A DNA stretch of 64,000 nt, from the NCBI GenBank assembly GCA_963662985.1, contig OY760066.1:434001-498000 (forward strand), read 5' to 3'. The notes under the pieces are model-generated. The model was not told the DNA's origin. It saw only the letters and a program-made list of their open reading frames with translations, and did not search any database. Positions 24,585 through 33,849 of this stretch are shown piece after piece (position 1 is the first letter of the stretch; the number at the start of each line of letters is the position of its first letter). This DNA is from G963662985 sp963662985. Its GTDB lineage: Bacteria; Chloroflexota; Anaerolineae; Anaerolineales; UBA11579. A program made the position numbers and the translations under genes.

Positions 24585-26691
24585 AGAATGAGGATTTGTG
24601 AAAGAGTATATCGATGGTTTGGTCTACTAGGAATCCAAATAAGGCAAAAAGCAAAATACTGAAAGGCATAGAGAAGAGAATATAATTGATGTGAACGTGG
24701 ACAACTGAATGTGATTTGGCTAAGATGAGCCATGAGAGAGGGGCAAGTAATGAGATGAAAGTCATGAGTAAAAAAGCGAGGTTTTTTTGCGGTATGACTT
24801 TTTTCATTAATAAGAGTAATGATATGAGGGTGAGGATAATGAGTAATACAAGAAGATGGATGGCATGGAAGTTGAAGATAAGGGGGCGACTGTTGAAAAA
24901 ATAAGTATGAAGTACATCTTTAAGGGGGGTAGATAAGATAGTTTGGTTAAATTCGGGGGAGAGATTGGTAGTGTTGCCTACCCCTGTACGCATGGTTACA
25001 CGGGTTTGGAGATCAGCAAGGGATGCTGTAAAGTTATTGGTGACATTGTTTGTGATCTTCCAGAGAAGTAAGGCTACGCTGGTAGCGAAGGAAGCTATTG
25101 AGACGAGGATGATCTTGAACAATTGGAAGAAAAATTTTTTATGAGAGAATTTGTTTTTTAGGGCATAGTAAAACCATGGAAGAGACATCATAATGAGGAT
25201 AGTACTAAGATATTCAAAGCCCATAGCAGATTTAAGAAGGATAGTAAAAAAGATGAGTAGATAAAGCATCCAGTTTTTTTCCTGATTCTTATTTTCTGAC
25301 CATTTGAAATAATAAAGTAGGCAAATAAATGGCAGGAAAAAGACCCAAAAATTCCAGTAAACACTGCGTGCTCCAGTGAGAAGCCAAGGTGAAAGATTAA
25401 TACTGAGAATAGCAAAGATTGCTGAAATGAGTCCAAATTCTCCTAAGATCCAAATGGTGAGAAGAGAGAGCATGAGAGACATGAGTGTGACCATGATAAG
25501 CTCAAAAATAGCATATTGTTGAGTGGCGGAGAAGCTGGGTAGAAGATGGTGAAGGGAGAGGAAAAAAGAGCCTTGAATGCCGAGTTGCGCGGTATATGTT
25601 TTATATGCGAGGGATTGGATGCTGCTTTGATCAAAAAAGATGGCTTCATTGTTTTCTACATCTTCAAATTCAAGATCTTGTTCGAGGATTTCTGGCGGCA
25701 CGTATACGCCTAGAAATGCGTTTGGATTTGAGTCTTGGTCGGCATTGAGGAGTTTGCCAATGATGAGCACATCAGACCCGCGTTGGAATTCTTCAAAAAA
25801 GACAGGGTGAGCTATTTGAAGTGGGTTGGAGTAGAAATTTAGGGAAGTGAAAAGGAAAACGAAGAGAAGAAAGCTTGCTTTAAAGACTTTGGTTTGAATG
25901 ATGGATTGGGTTAAAAGATATTCTTTTACGTGGATGGTGAGGAATAAGACAAGAAAAGATAGGGTTAGGTAAAAATCAAAGCGGTTAAGGAGAGATATCC
26001 AGGTAGGTGGGGTTTTTTGTGAAAAAGCTAAAAATAGTTGAGGGAGATAGATTAATATAAATAGGATGAGGGCAATCATTTTTATTTTTGATTGATGTGT
26101 TTTTTGATTCGGTTGCAGGAAGAGGAGTAGTAAAAAGAAAAGTATAAAAATTATGGGGCTAATTGGCGCTAAAGTGTTTTTCAATCGAACTAAAGAGAGG
26201 TTAAGATAGATGGAGATGGCAACGAGATTGAGAATGGAGAATAGTTTGGAAAATGGGATTTTTTGATGAGTTAGTTGATTTGTTGATTGGAATAATAGAT
26301 GAATGAGGATGATGAGCAGGGTGAGAAGGAGATAAAAGAGTTTTTGATAAATGAACCAAATTTTGGATTGAGCATTGAAGGCTTGGATGATGAGGAGAAG
26401 GATGCTGGTGTAGGTGATGAAGAGTAGGAGAGTTTGATGAAGAAGTTTTGAATGTAATTTTTGCTCTATGAATGTGATTGATTTTTGGATGAAGGAGGTT
26501 TGGTTAAAAATCAATATGAAAAGAAAACCAAGTACTATGGTTAATTGAATTAATAAGAGAATCGTTTTTTGAAAACTATAAAATAGGAAAAATGTGGACT
26601 CTTTGGAAGTGTCTAAACAAGCAAATCCAAAGAGAATTAGGCTGATGAGGAATTCGATTAGGAAGAAAGAACGATTTTTCTTTTGATTCAT
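24562..26691 (-). CDS. Large polytopic membrane protein of the glycan locus, glycosyltransferase-like
   Basis: 709 residues with about 12-15 hydrophobic segments and one large extracytoplasmic loop near residues 300-370, which fits GT-C-type transferases that use polyprenyl-phosphate sugars, though I cannot name a family. The N-terminus contains CLDTSKESTFFLFYS, also found in the other big membrane protein of this operon (31353-33761), so the two are paralogues. Last gene of a seven-gene minus-strand operon; starts 5 bases after the GT2 gene. Function inferred from context. Confidence 0.65.
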   Translation of the reverse strand: MNQKKNRSFFLIEFLISLILFGFACLDTSKESTFFLFYSFQKTILLLIQLTIVLGFLFILIFNQTSFIQKSITFIEQKLHSKLLHQTLLLFITYTSILLLIIQAFNAQSKIWFIYQKLFYLLLTLLIILIHLLFQSTNQLTHQKIPFSKLFSILNLVAISIYLNLSLVRLKNTLAPISPIIFILFFLLLLFLQPNQKTHQSKIKMIALILFILIYLPQLFLAFSQKTPPTWISLLNRFDFYLTLSFLVLFLTIHVKEYLLTQSIIQTKVFKASFLLFVFLFTSLNFYSNPLQIAHPVFFEEFQRGSDVLIIGKLLNADQDSNPNAFLGVYVPPEILEQDLEFEDVENNEAIFFDQSSIQSLAYKTYTAQLGIQGSFFLSLHHLLPSFSATQQYAIFELIMVTLMSLMLSLLTIWILGEFGLISAIFAILSINLSPWLLTGARSVYWNFWVFFLPFICLLYYFKWSENKNQEKNWMLYLLIFFTILLKSAMGFEYLSTILIMMSLPWFYYALKNKFSHKKFFFQLFKIILVSIASFATSVALLLWKITNNVTNNFTASLADLQTRVTMRTGVGNTTNLSPEFNQTILSTPLKDVLHTYFFNSRPLIFNFHAIHLLVLLIILTLISLLLLMKKVIPQKNLAFLLMTFISLLAPLSWLILAKSHSVVHVHINYILFSMPFSILLFALFGFLVDQTIDILFHKSSFSTSSTPQ

Positions 26692-26696
26692 ATTCG

Positions 26697-27641
26697 TTAT
26701 TGTTTGGTGATTTTTTCAACAGATTGGATGTAGTATCGTTCTTTTTTGAAGATGAGATCCAACAAGAGGGAAAGATATTTGATGATGATGGTGAGGATGA
26801 GGAAGAGGCTGAAGAAGCCGAATGCAAGGAAGAGGATGGTGGTTGCCCAACCTTCGACTGATGTGCCAGTGAGGGCAAAATAGAGCGCATATATGGCCAT
26901 GAAGATGGTAATCCCCATCATTATCAATGCTAAAGCGAATGAGAGACGAAAGGCAAAGTTTGTGAAAAGCATGATGGAGTCTAGGGCCATGCTTTGCCAA
27001 AACGTTGATGATGCTTTTTTCTCTTGATAGGTGCTGGTTTTGGTGTTTTGATATTCGAGGGTGTCGATTTTGAGCCCTGCGCTGGCATAGATGGCTTTTC
27101 GATAAGGCGTGGTGGTGTTGATGGAATGGATGCGGTTGATGGCGCGACGGGAGAGCACACGGAAGCTTTCCGTGGTGATTTTGTTGGGCATGTTGGCAAA
27201 TTTATTAAATATCCAATAAAAGGCACGTGAGCTTTTGGCGTGATATTTTTTGGGGGCTGCGCTGACAATGTCGTAGCCTTTGAGAGAATGATAGTAGACA
27301 TCCATAATAAGATTGGTTTGATAATCTTGATCGATGCTATCAAATTCAAAAACAAAATCTCCGATGGCGAGGTCTACACCGGCGTTCATGGAAAGTTCAA
27401 TGCCTTGGAAAAATCCCATATTGACAACGCTAACAATGGTTCCTTGGATTTCTTCACAGGCATTTTTAATTGCATTTAGAGAATTGTCAGAGGAGGCATC
27501 ATTGACACAAATAATCTCGTATTGTTCAAAATTTTGTTTGAGGAGTTCATTTAATGTGTGAATGAATTGAGAGATTTGATTTTCTTGGTTATGTACGTAT
27601 AAAATTACAGAAATAAAGTTTTTTTCTAAAATCTTAAGCAT
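26697..27641 (-). CDS. GT2 glycosyltransferase with C-terminal membrane segments
   Basis: 314 residues. The GT-A fold is visible in ISVILYVHNQENQIS, ICVNDASSDNSLNAI and FEFDSIDQDYQ (DxD region replaced by EFDSID). Two membrane segments at about 225-290 match DPM/GtrB-like enzymes that charge polyprenyl phosphate with a sugar. The middle Asp residues are less canonical than in classic members, so donor use is uncertain. Part of the glycan operon. Confidence 0.82.
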   Translation of the reverse strand: MLKILEKNFISVILYVHNQENQISQFIHTLNELLKQNFEQYEIICVNDASSDNSLNAIKNACEEIQGTIVSVVNMGFFQGIELSMNAGVDLAIGDFVFEFDSIDQDYQTNLIMDVYYHSLKGYDIVSAAPKKYHAKSSRAFYWIFNKFANMPNKITTESFRVLSRRAINRIHSINTTTPYRKAIYASAGLKIDTLEYQNTKTSTYQEKKASSTFWQSMALDSIMLFTNFAFRLSFALALIMMGITIFMAIYALYFALTGTSVEGWATTILFLAFGFFSLFLILTIIIKYLSLLLDLIFKKERYYIQSVEKITKQ

Positions 27642-27659
27642 AAAACCCCCTTTTGAAAA

Positions 27660-28787
27660 TTATAAATTCAGATAATCATCCATATCGTAAATTGTATTTA
27701 TTTTACCAGAAAGAACGCTGATGAAGGTTGGATTGGTGGAAAATGTTTTAATGACTGTGGGACGGGAATCATCTATTTCTGAGGCTTGGAGGATTGGTTT
27801 CATGGAAAAGAGTGAACCAGCATAGGTGAATTGATAGTCATCGGCTAGATATTTTCTGGCAAGGTTGGACATATATGGAAAGGCTGTTTTGGGTTTGGCA
27901 ACACAAGTGTTGCAGTTGCCGAGTTGTTGGGGAGAGCAGGTGCCTTGACTGCGAGATTGACATTCAAAAGTAGGAAGAGGATCATAACTCGTGATGTGAG
28001 GTGTGAAGGTGACGGAAGTGAGTGAGTGATATTTTGTTTTTCCAAAAGGCATGATGGAGAAAAAAGGTCCATCCATAACTGTGATGCCTACGTCTTTGAG
28101 ATTGTCGTTTACTTCGCAGAGAATGATCTCACAGAGCTCGTATTTGATGCCAAATGGTTCATAGCCAAATAGGTTAATGATTTGATTCGTGGAGGCGTAT
28201 GTGGCATTGAGAAGGAATGCGGTGGAATAAGTTTCACCTGAGCTGAGATGGAGTTGATAGTGTGTTTCAGTTTTTTCGATAGATTCTATGCGTGAAATAT
28301 ATTGAATGGTGACATTGTTTAATTGGGCTAGGGTTTCAAGATAGTAATCACGTAATATTTCGGCATCATAAGTGTATTCTTTGGTGAGGAAGGTGCCTGA
28401 ACAGGTGGCGTTTTTAAAATATTTGTTGGGATTCACGTCCTCACATTTGATGTTGGCAGCAGTACAAAATTTTTTGAATTGATCGGCATTTGTCCAAGAG
28501 AATTTGGATGAGGTGGCATAGATTTTGTCAAATTCTTTATGGATGCAAAAATCAAAATCTTGATTAAACTTTTCGAAGTATTTGGCAGATTTGATAGCTG
28601 TGGAGTAGGAGCGGGGATAATGGTAGCCCATATGAACACGCGCTTGGTTGATATAGGTGGCGCGTTTGAAGGCTTGATCGTCATATTCTAGGACAAGTAC
28701 GGATTGATTTTGTTGACCAGATTTGAGGGCGGCATAGAGGCCATAAAGACCAGCGCCGATGATGATTTTGTCGTAGATTTTTGTCAT
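27660..28787 (-). CDS. FAD-dependent oxidoreductase (DAO-like) with a four-Cys insert
   Basis: 375 residues. An N-terminal Rossmann FAD site (IIIGAGLYGLYAALKSG) and the acidic end of strand 2 (VLVLEYDD) identify a DAO-type flavoenzyme. Near residue 290 there is a Cys cluster with spacing C-x7-C-x7-C-x2-C, which could bind zinc or an iron-sulfur cluster and is not usual in DAO enzymes. Overlaps the GT2 gene behind it by 4 bases. Probably oxidises or reduces a sugar, polyol or lipid-linked precursor in glycan synthesis (inference). Confidence 0.78.
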   Translation of the reverse strand: MTKIYDKIIIGAGLYGLYAALKSGQQNQSVLVLEYDDQAFKRATYINQARVHMGYHYPRSYSTAIKSAKYFEKFNQDFDFCIHKEFDKIYATSSKFSWTNADQFKKFCTAANIKCEDVNPNKYFKNATCSGTFLTKEYTYDAEILRDYYLETLAQLNNVTIQYISRIESIEKTETHYQLHLSSGETYSTAFLLNATYASTNQIINLFGYEPFGIKYELCEIILCEVNDNLKDVGITVMDGPFFSIMPFGKTKYHSLTSVTFTPHITSYDPLPTFECQSRSQGTCSPQQLGNCNTCVAKPKTAFPYMSNLARKYLADDYQFTYAGSLFSMKPILQASEIDDSRPTVIKTFSTNPTFISVLSGKINTIYDMDDYLNL

Positions 28788-29605
28788 TCATGTTCCTTTG
28801 TTTCTTGTGTTTCTTGCGGATCATAGGCCCCTTGTGCGACTGATTTAAGGATTTTAAGGAGTTCAAGGTTCCCTTTGAACGGACTGATTTTTGTGGGAGT
28901 TTTCCCTTGTTGTGGATAGGCGCGAGTGACAGGGACTTCTGTCGTTTTGAATTCAAGTTGGTCTGCACGGACGGAGAGATAGGCAAGAAGTTCGTAGGTG
29001 AGGAAGATATCGCGTAGGGGTTGAACTTGGGGATGGGTGAGATAGCGATGTGAATAGGCTCTGAAGGCATTGGTTGTGTCTGTATAAGGGTGACCAGCGA
29101 TGCGAGAGATGACGGGAGCATGGATAAATTTGACGGCTAGATGACGGGAGAGGGGGGTGTTGATCGCTTTACCACCGGGGATGTAGCGGGAGCCTTGGAC
29201 AAAGTCATATCCTTGTTCTAGTTTTTCGATAAAGAGAGGGACGGATTCAATACTATCTTTGTTGTTACCATCGATGGTGATGATGCCTTGATAGCCTCTT
29301 TCTAATGCCCACCATATGCCCATTCTGAGTTGAGCACCTTGTTTGCCTCTGTCTTTTTTGACAAGGAGTGAGCTGACTCCTAATGATTTCAATTGAGTAG
29401 GCTCTGTACAACCGTCTGTGGAATCACCATCGCAGATAATGATATCTGTGAGTTGAGGGATGTTTGTTGATTGTGCGCGGGTTAATTCTTTAATGATCCG
29501 GTTCCCTTCGTTGATGATAGGGATAAGGAGACAGTATTTGGTTTGTTTGGGAACGAATTCATAGGCATTAAAATTCGGTACACCGGGAATGTTTCTGATT
29601 TCCAT
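28784..29605 (-). CDS. GT2 glycosyltransferase (dolichyl-phosphate-sugar synthase-like, soluble)
   Basis: 273 residues, no membrane segments. Shows LLIPIINEGNRI, IIICDGDSTDGC, KQGAQLRMGIWWAL and the TIDGNNKD nucleotide-metal site of DPM-type GT2 enzymes. Also YTDTTNAFRAYS, typical of the family. Overlaps neighbours on both sides by a few bases. Likely transfers a sugar from a nucleotide donor to a lipid carrier for use by the large membrane proteins of the operon. Confidence 0.85.
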   Translation of the reverse strand: MEIRNIPGVPNFNAYEFVPKQTKYCLLIPIINEGNRIIKELTRAQSTNIPQLTDIIICDGDSTDGCTEPTQLKSLGVSSLLVKKDRGKQGAQLRMGIWWALERGYQGIITIDGNNKDSIESVPLFIEKLEQGYDFVQGSRYIPGGKAINTPLSRHLAVKFIHAPVISRIAGHPYTDTTNAFRAYSHRYLTHPQVQPLRDIFLTYELLAYLSVRADQLEFKTTEVPVTRAYPQQGKTPTKISPFKGNLELLKILKSVAQGAYDPQETQETKEHE

Positions 29606-30390
29606 TAATCAAAGACCTCTTTTATATAAGTGATTGTCTCTTTTACTTGGTTGAGAGTACCAGGATTTTTCATCTCAATTGAGACAAATCCAGAATAGTT
29701 ATTTTTTGTGAGAATTTGGGCTAGTTCTCTATGTTGTAATCTTTTTTGAGGGATGGCTAAGAAAGGTTCTGAAATGTGGATGTGATTGATGATGGATAGA
29801 TTTTCTTCGACTTGTGCGAGGGATTCATCATTTTCAATGATTGTGCCGAAATCTAGGTTGACCTTTAGAGCGGGATGGGCGATGGTTTGGACGAATGTGA
29901 TGGCTTGTGTGGTGGTGTTGATGAAATTGGTGTTATATATGGGAGGATTGGCTTCTAAGGCTATACAGGTGTTGTTTTCTTGAGCATAGTCTGCGATGGT
30001 TTTGAAAAATGGAATACTATGTTTGATTTGATCAGAAGATTGGTAGGTTCTGTTTTTTGGGGAGCCAAAAACAAGATTATTGCAATTTAGGCTATGCGCA
30101 AAATCAATGGCTTTTTGAGTATATTCTATCAATGATTGGCGTTCTTGGGATGAATTGAAAATGTTTTCTGTACGCCCATACCAGATGGATTGCATGGATG
30201 AAATTTTGAGAGAGAAAGAATCCATTTGTTTTTTGAAAGCAAGGGCCTGATCAAGATTATCGTAGGGGGTGTTGGGGTTGATGCGTGTGGGTGCAATCTC
30301 AATGCCAGCAAAGCCAAATGAACTGAGATATTCGTACATTTGTTGATCATCTTCTTTTGTCCAGGCGATGTTAGAAATGGATAGCTTCAT
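29605..30390 (-). CDS. Sugar phosphate isomerase/epimerase (xylose-isomerase-like TIM barrel)
   Basis: 261 residues. FAGIEIAPTRI, IALEANPPIYNTNF, LKVNLDFGT and INHIHISEPFLA give the metal-ligand pattern (E, D, H, E) of AP-endonuclease-2-type TIM barrels; the last Glu is in GFVSIEMK. Interconverts keto and aldo sugars or epimers. Overlaps the next gene by a single base. Supports synthesis of an unusual sugar in this locus. Confidence 0.82.
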   Translation of the reverse strand: MKLSISNIAWTKEDDQQMYEYLSSFGFAGIEIAPTRINPNTPYDNLDQALAFKKQMDSFSLKISSMQSIWYGRTENIFNSSQERQSLIEYTQKAIDFAHSLNCNNLVFGSPKNRTYQSSDQIKHSIPFFKTIADYAQENNTCIALEANPPIYNTNFINTTTQAITFVQTIAHPALKVNLDFGTIIENDESLAQVEENLSIINHIHISEPFLAIPQKRLQHRELAQILTKNNYSGFVSIEMKNPGTLNQVKETITYIKEVFD

Positions 30391-30394
30391 CTTA

Positions 30395-31339
30395 TTACTC
30401 CGTTAAGCTAGCTTTTTGTTCAGCGACAAATTGTTTGATCTGATTAAGGATAGTTGATTTAGTGGCGAGGTAGCCATTACTGCCGTTGACTATTTGAGCA
30501 TGGATGGTTTTATAGTCATAGTGGGGAATGGGGAGATCAAGATGATTTTCAAATGATTGATCTGTGAGGGTTTGATAAAGCTCGGCAATTTGAATGGGTT
30601 CGGTGGCAGTGTTGAGAAGTGTAACGGAATGCTCAAGTGCGGTTTGGATGTGCTGCCAAAGAGTATTGAGGTTATAAAACTGGATGGTGGCACGACTATC
30701 GGTGAAGTTGAGGGCGGTGAAACTAAGCTGCGAGAAGCTCTGTTTGAGTTGAGCGCGTGTTTGAGGATCTGTTGCTGTGCATTGATAGAAACCATTTTCT
30801 TGAAGCTGATAATTGGTTTTGATTATTTCACTTTTTGCAGCAAGTTCTGAATATTTTTGTTGATTGAGCATTGCGGGGAGGAGGTGAATAAAATCATAGA
30901 TAAAATTCTTTTTGAGATTTTTACCAAATAAACCGGGAAGACGAACGATGAGATGTTGAGTAAATTGAGATGCGTTTTCTTGAACCCATTTTTCTAATAA
31001 GTAACGGTTTAACCCATATGGATGTAGATTGTTTGTATCAATGATTGTTGTTTCATCTACCTCGATGGGGTTTTTGTAGACATCAATGGTTGATATAAGG
31101 ACAATTTTTTTAGGATTGATTTTCTGGATATTTTTTATGGCAGTTTGAATAACTTGATAATCTTGTTCGGGAAATTTGTTGGCGATGAATTTTTGTGCGG
31201 GTACTCCAGCATAGACCAAAAGATCTGGTTGGGTGCCATAGGCGGATTGGATGTTCTTGGAATTATAGAGTTGATCAAATTGATTGAGTGAGGCAAGATT
31301 GGAGCCGACAAAACCTGTATATCCGACGAGAGATTGCAT
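30395..31339 (-). CDS. NAD(P)-dependent epimerase/dehydratase-like protein
   Basis: 314 residues. Atypically short N-terminus with GYTGFVGSN as the nucleotide-binding Gly loop, IVLISTIDVY, then the catalytic YGLNRYLLEK (Tyr and Lys) and LIVRLPGLFG of extended SDR enzymes. The C-terminal half is divergent. Likely modifies a sugar nucleotide or sugar in the glycan pathway. Confidence 0.78.
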   Translation of the reverse strand: MQSLVGYTGFVGSNLASLNQFDQLYNSKNIQSAYGTQPDLLVYAGVPAQKFIANKFPEQDYQVIQTAIKNIQKINPKKIVLISTIDVYKNPIEVDETTIIDTNNLHPYGLNRYLLEKWVQENASQFTQHLIVRLPGLFGKNLKKNFIYDFIHLLPAMLNQQKYSELAAKSEIIKTNYQLQENGFYQCTATDPQTRAQLKQSFSQLSFTALNFTDSRATIQFYNLNTLWQHIQTALEHSVTLLNTATEPIQIAELYQTLTDQSFENHLDLPIPHYDYKTIHAQIVNGSNGYLATKSTILNQIKQFVAEQKASLTE

Positions 31340-31352
31340 AAATAGTATCCTT

Positions 31353-33761
31353 TTATTGTGTGACGATTTCTAAAGGTTGGATATCGTTGAGAGATTGTTC
31401 AAATAAATTGACTAATTCAATGCTGTTGATGTTAATAGTACCATATTCGTTGGGTCGAAGATCTAGTAAGATGCTCCCATATCCATTTTCGACTTCTATA
31501 GGGATGAAGTATTGATCTGATTCAGGAGGTAAATTAAAGCCTTTGACTTCTTTTTCTGGTTGATCGAGGTTTACAAATAGTAAGGTACGGATGGGATTGA
31601 GGCCTTTTCTTTCAAATTGCGTTTTATATGAAAGTTGAACATCAGCAATGAGATCACTTTTTTTTGTTGAGTTGATGGAGATTAACACTTGATATGGAGT
31701 TAAATACTCATATGTTAGAGTGGTGTTATCGGTGGAGAGTGAATTATCAGAGGAAGGTTCCCAAATATTATTGTAGCCAACGGTATATGTGGGTTGGTAA
31801 TTTTGATATAGTTCGCGATAGAAAAACCAATTTGCCCGCCACACCCAATCTTCCCAATAAGTGTAGTCTTCGGTGATGGTCAGGACGTACGGATAATTGC
31901 CTTGAGTGAAGTTTTCTAGATATTCATGTCTAGCTTCATCTCCGAGGACATGGATAATGTAATCGTATCTTGTTGGTTGGAATTGGTCGGTGATGGTTTC
32001 GTATGCAGAAGCATAAGTGGAAAAAACTTGTGCTCCGTTGGTATAGTCAATAAGAGTGTTGAGTTCGTTTCCGTATTCTGGGAGGATTCCATGTAGTTGT
32101 TCATTGTAGATACCTTTTTGGAATGTTGATTTATAAATGGGTGTTCCTATCGAAAGAAACAAAATTATTGTAAGTACGATAAAAATATATGGAGCAAATT
32201 TTTCAAAGTCAAAATAATATGAGAAATAATCTGAAATACTTTTGATAATAAAGGCGATTAAAATAAGATGAATAAAATTATTTGAAAAAATGAATAATTC
32301 TGCTGAACCTGAAAAAATTTCATACATATATCCAGCTATAAAATAACTTGATGTCATAAAGAGGATAGTGGCATTTATTGGAAAATCTTTTTGATTTTTA
32401 TATATCAAAAATGAATTCCATAAAATCAATAGTATTAAAACTAATGAAGTTAATGTTTTTTCAATATCTGAAAATAAAAATGTAGCTTGCCCATTTTTCC
32501 CATAGTACCAACTTTGGTAATAAGAAGTTTGAAGAGTTGTTGCAAACCAATTAGAAAAATGTCCTAGTGTTAGAATATTTATTAGAATAAATAAAGAAAT
32601 CAGAGAACTTATGCTATATATAATTGTTCCAATTATTATTTTTTTGATATCTTTCTTTTTTAGTAATGTAATAAAAAATAAAAATGAAAATGAAATAAAG
32701 GATGCGATTCCAAAGTCATTCGACCAGATAATTAAAGGACTTGCAATAAAACCTAAAAATATTGATTTTTGAAAAAAACTTAATTTATTATAAATTTTTA
32801 TAATTTTAGTTTCTTTAGATAAGTTTAAGTATAAAAATATTGCAAATAAAATAACAATAAAGACTCTGGCAGGACGATAAGAATATGATGGTAATGAAGT
32901 TTTATATAGATTAGTAAAGTAAGGAAAAAGTTTAGGAAAATAAATTTCGCTAACTTTTTTAATTAGTATTTGGTATTGAAAAATTAAAAAGATAAAAAAT
33001 GTTGTAATTAATGATATATTCCATTTTTTTGTAACAAGTTTAAAGATAAACAATGTTGAAATAATTGAAAAAAGATAGCTAAGAAATGTTGTCGCAAATA
33101 AACTCATTTGGAAATTATTTCCAATTAATATTTGTAATAAAGATGTAATAAATAATGGACCAAATCCTAAGTAGTATGTGAAATCTTTATATGGAATCTG
33201 ATAATCTAAGAATCTTCTAATTCCATTATATGTTTGAAAATCACCATTTATAGCAAAGAAATCAATTGTTTTTGCTCTATTTAATCCCATTGATATTGGT
33301 ATCAAAAGCAATAAAAAAAGAAAGATAAAATTAATGAGTTTTTTTAGGTCTGTTTCTGAAAATTTAAAAGAAATTAAAATTAACATACTATAACAATAAA
33401 GAATGAAAATTATGACAAAGATAGCCTTCAAAAATAGATATGTAAATTGATTTATATTTAATAATTGGAATAAAAATAGAAAAAGTATTAATAAAAAGAT
33501 TAATATAATTAAATTCTTATTTTTTTCTTTAGATATAAAATTTAAATATTTTGTAAAAAGTAATGGATTTTGGAGATTTTTTTTATAAAATATTATATAT
33601 ACTAAAATTAAAAACAAATGAACTATTAATAAAAAAAGCTTTGGTATTGAATAGAATAAAAAAACCCTTGATTCTTTTGAGGTATCAAAGAGAGATATTG
33701 TTAATAGAATAAATCCAATAGTAATAGATGATAATAAATAAAACTTCAGTTTCTTATTCAT
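31353..33761 (-). CDS. Large polytopic membrane protein with extracytoplasmic C-terminal domain, glycan locus
   Basis: 802 residues from ATG 33761, which has GGGGG just upstream; the open frame extends to 33878 but that would collide with the divergent gene. About 13 membrane segments occupy residues 1-560; the C-terminal 230 residues form a soluble domain outside the membrane. The N-terminal LFDTSKESRVFLFYS matches the other large membrane protein at 24562-26691. The 5' two-thirds is extremely AT-rich. First gene of the operon. Probably a GT-C transferase or flippase-like protein; unproven. Confidence 0.65.
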   Translation of the reverse strand: MNKKLKFYLLSSITIGFILLTISLFDTSKESRVFLFYSIPKLFLLIVHLFLILVYIIFYKKNLQNPLLFTKYLNFISKEKNKNLIILIFLLILFLFLFQLLNINQFTYLFLKAIFVIIFILYCYSMLILISFKFSETDLKKLINFIFLFLLLLIPISMGLNRAKTIDFFAINGDFQTYNGIRRFLDYQIPYKDFTYYLGFGPLFITSLLQILIGNNFQMSLFATTFLSYLFSIISTLFIFKLVTKKWNISLITTFFIFLIFQYQILIKKVSEIYFPKLFPYFTNLYKTSLPSYSYRPARVFIVILFAIFLYLNLSKETKIIKIYNKLSFFQKSIFLGFIASPLIIWSNDFGIASFISFSFLFFITLLKKKDIKKIIIGTIIYSISSLISLFILINILTLGHFSNWFATTLQTSYYQSWYYGKNGQATFLFSDIEKTLTSLVLILLILWNSFLIYKNQKDFPINATILFMTSSYFIAGYMYEIFSGSAELFIFSNNFIHLILIAFIIKSISDYFSYYFDFEKFAPYIFIVLTIILFLSIGTPIYKSTFQKGIYNEQLHGILPEYGNELNTLIDYTNGAQVFSTYASAYETITDQFQPTRYDYIIHVLGDEARHEYLENFTQGNYPYVLTITEDYTYWEDWVWRANWFFYRELYQNYQPTYTVGYNNIWEPSSDNSLSTDNTTLTYEYLTPYQVLISINSTKKSDLIADVQLSYKTQFERKGLNPIRTLLFVNLDQPEKEVKGFNLPPESDQYFIPIEVENGYGSILLDLRPNEYGTININSIELVNLFEQSLNDIQPLEIVTQ

Positions 33762-33849
33762 TGGCCCCCAATATTTGTAGGATATAATAATAAAATAATT
33801 TTGTGTAAATTTATTATAATTCATTTTAAAAATAAGGGAAAACAAAGAT

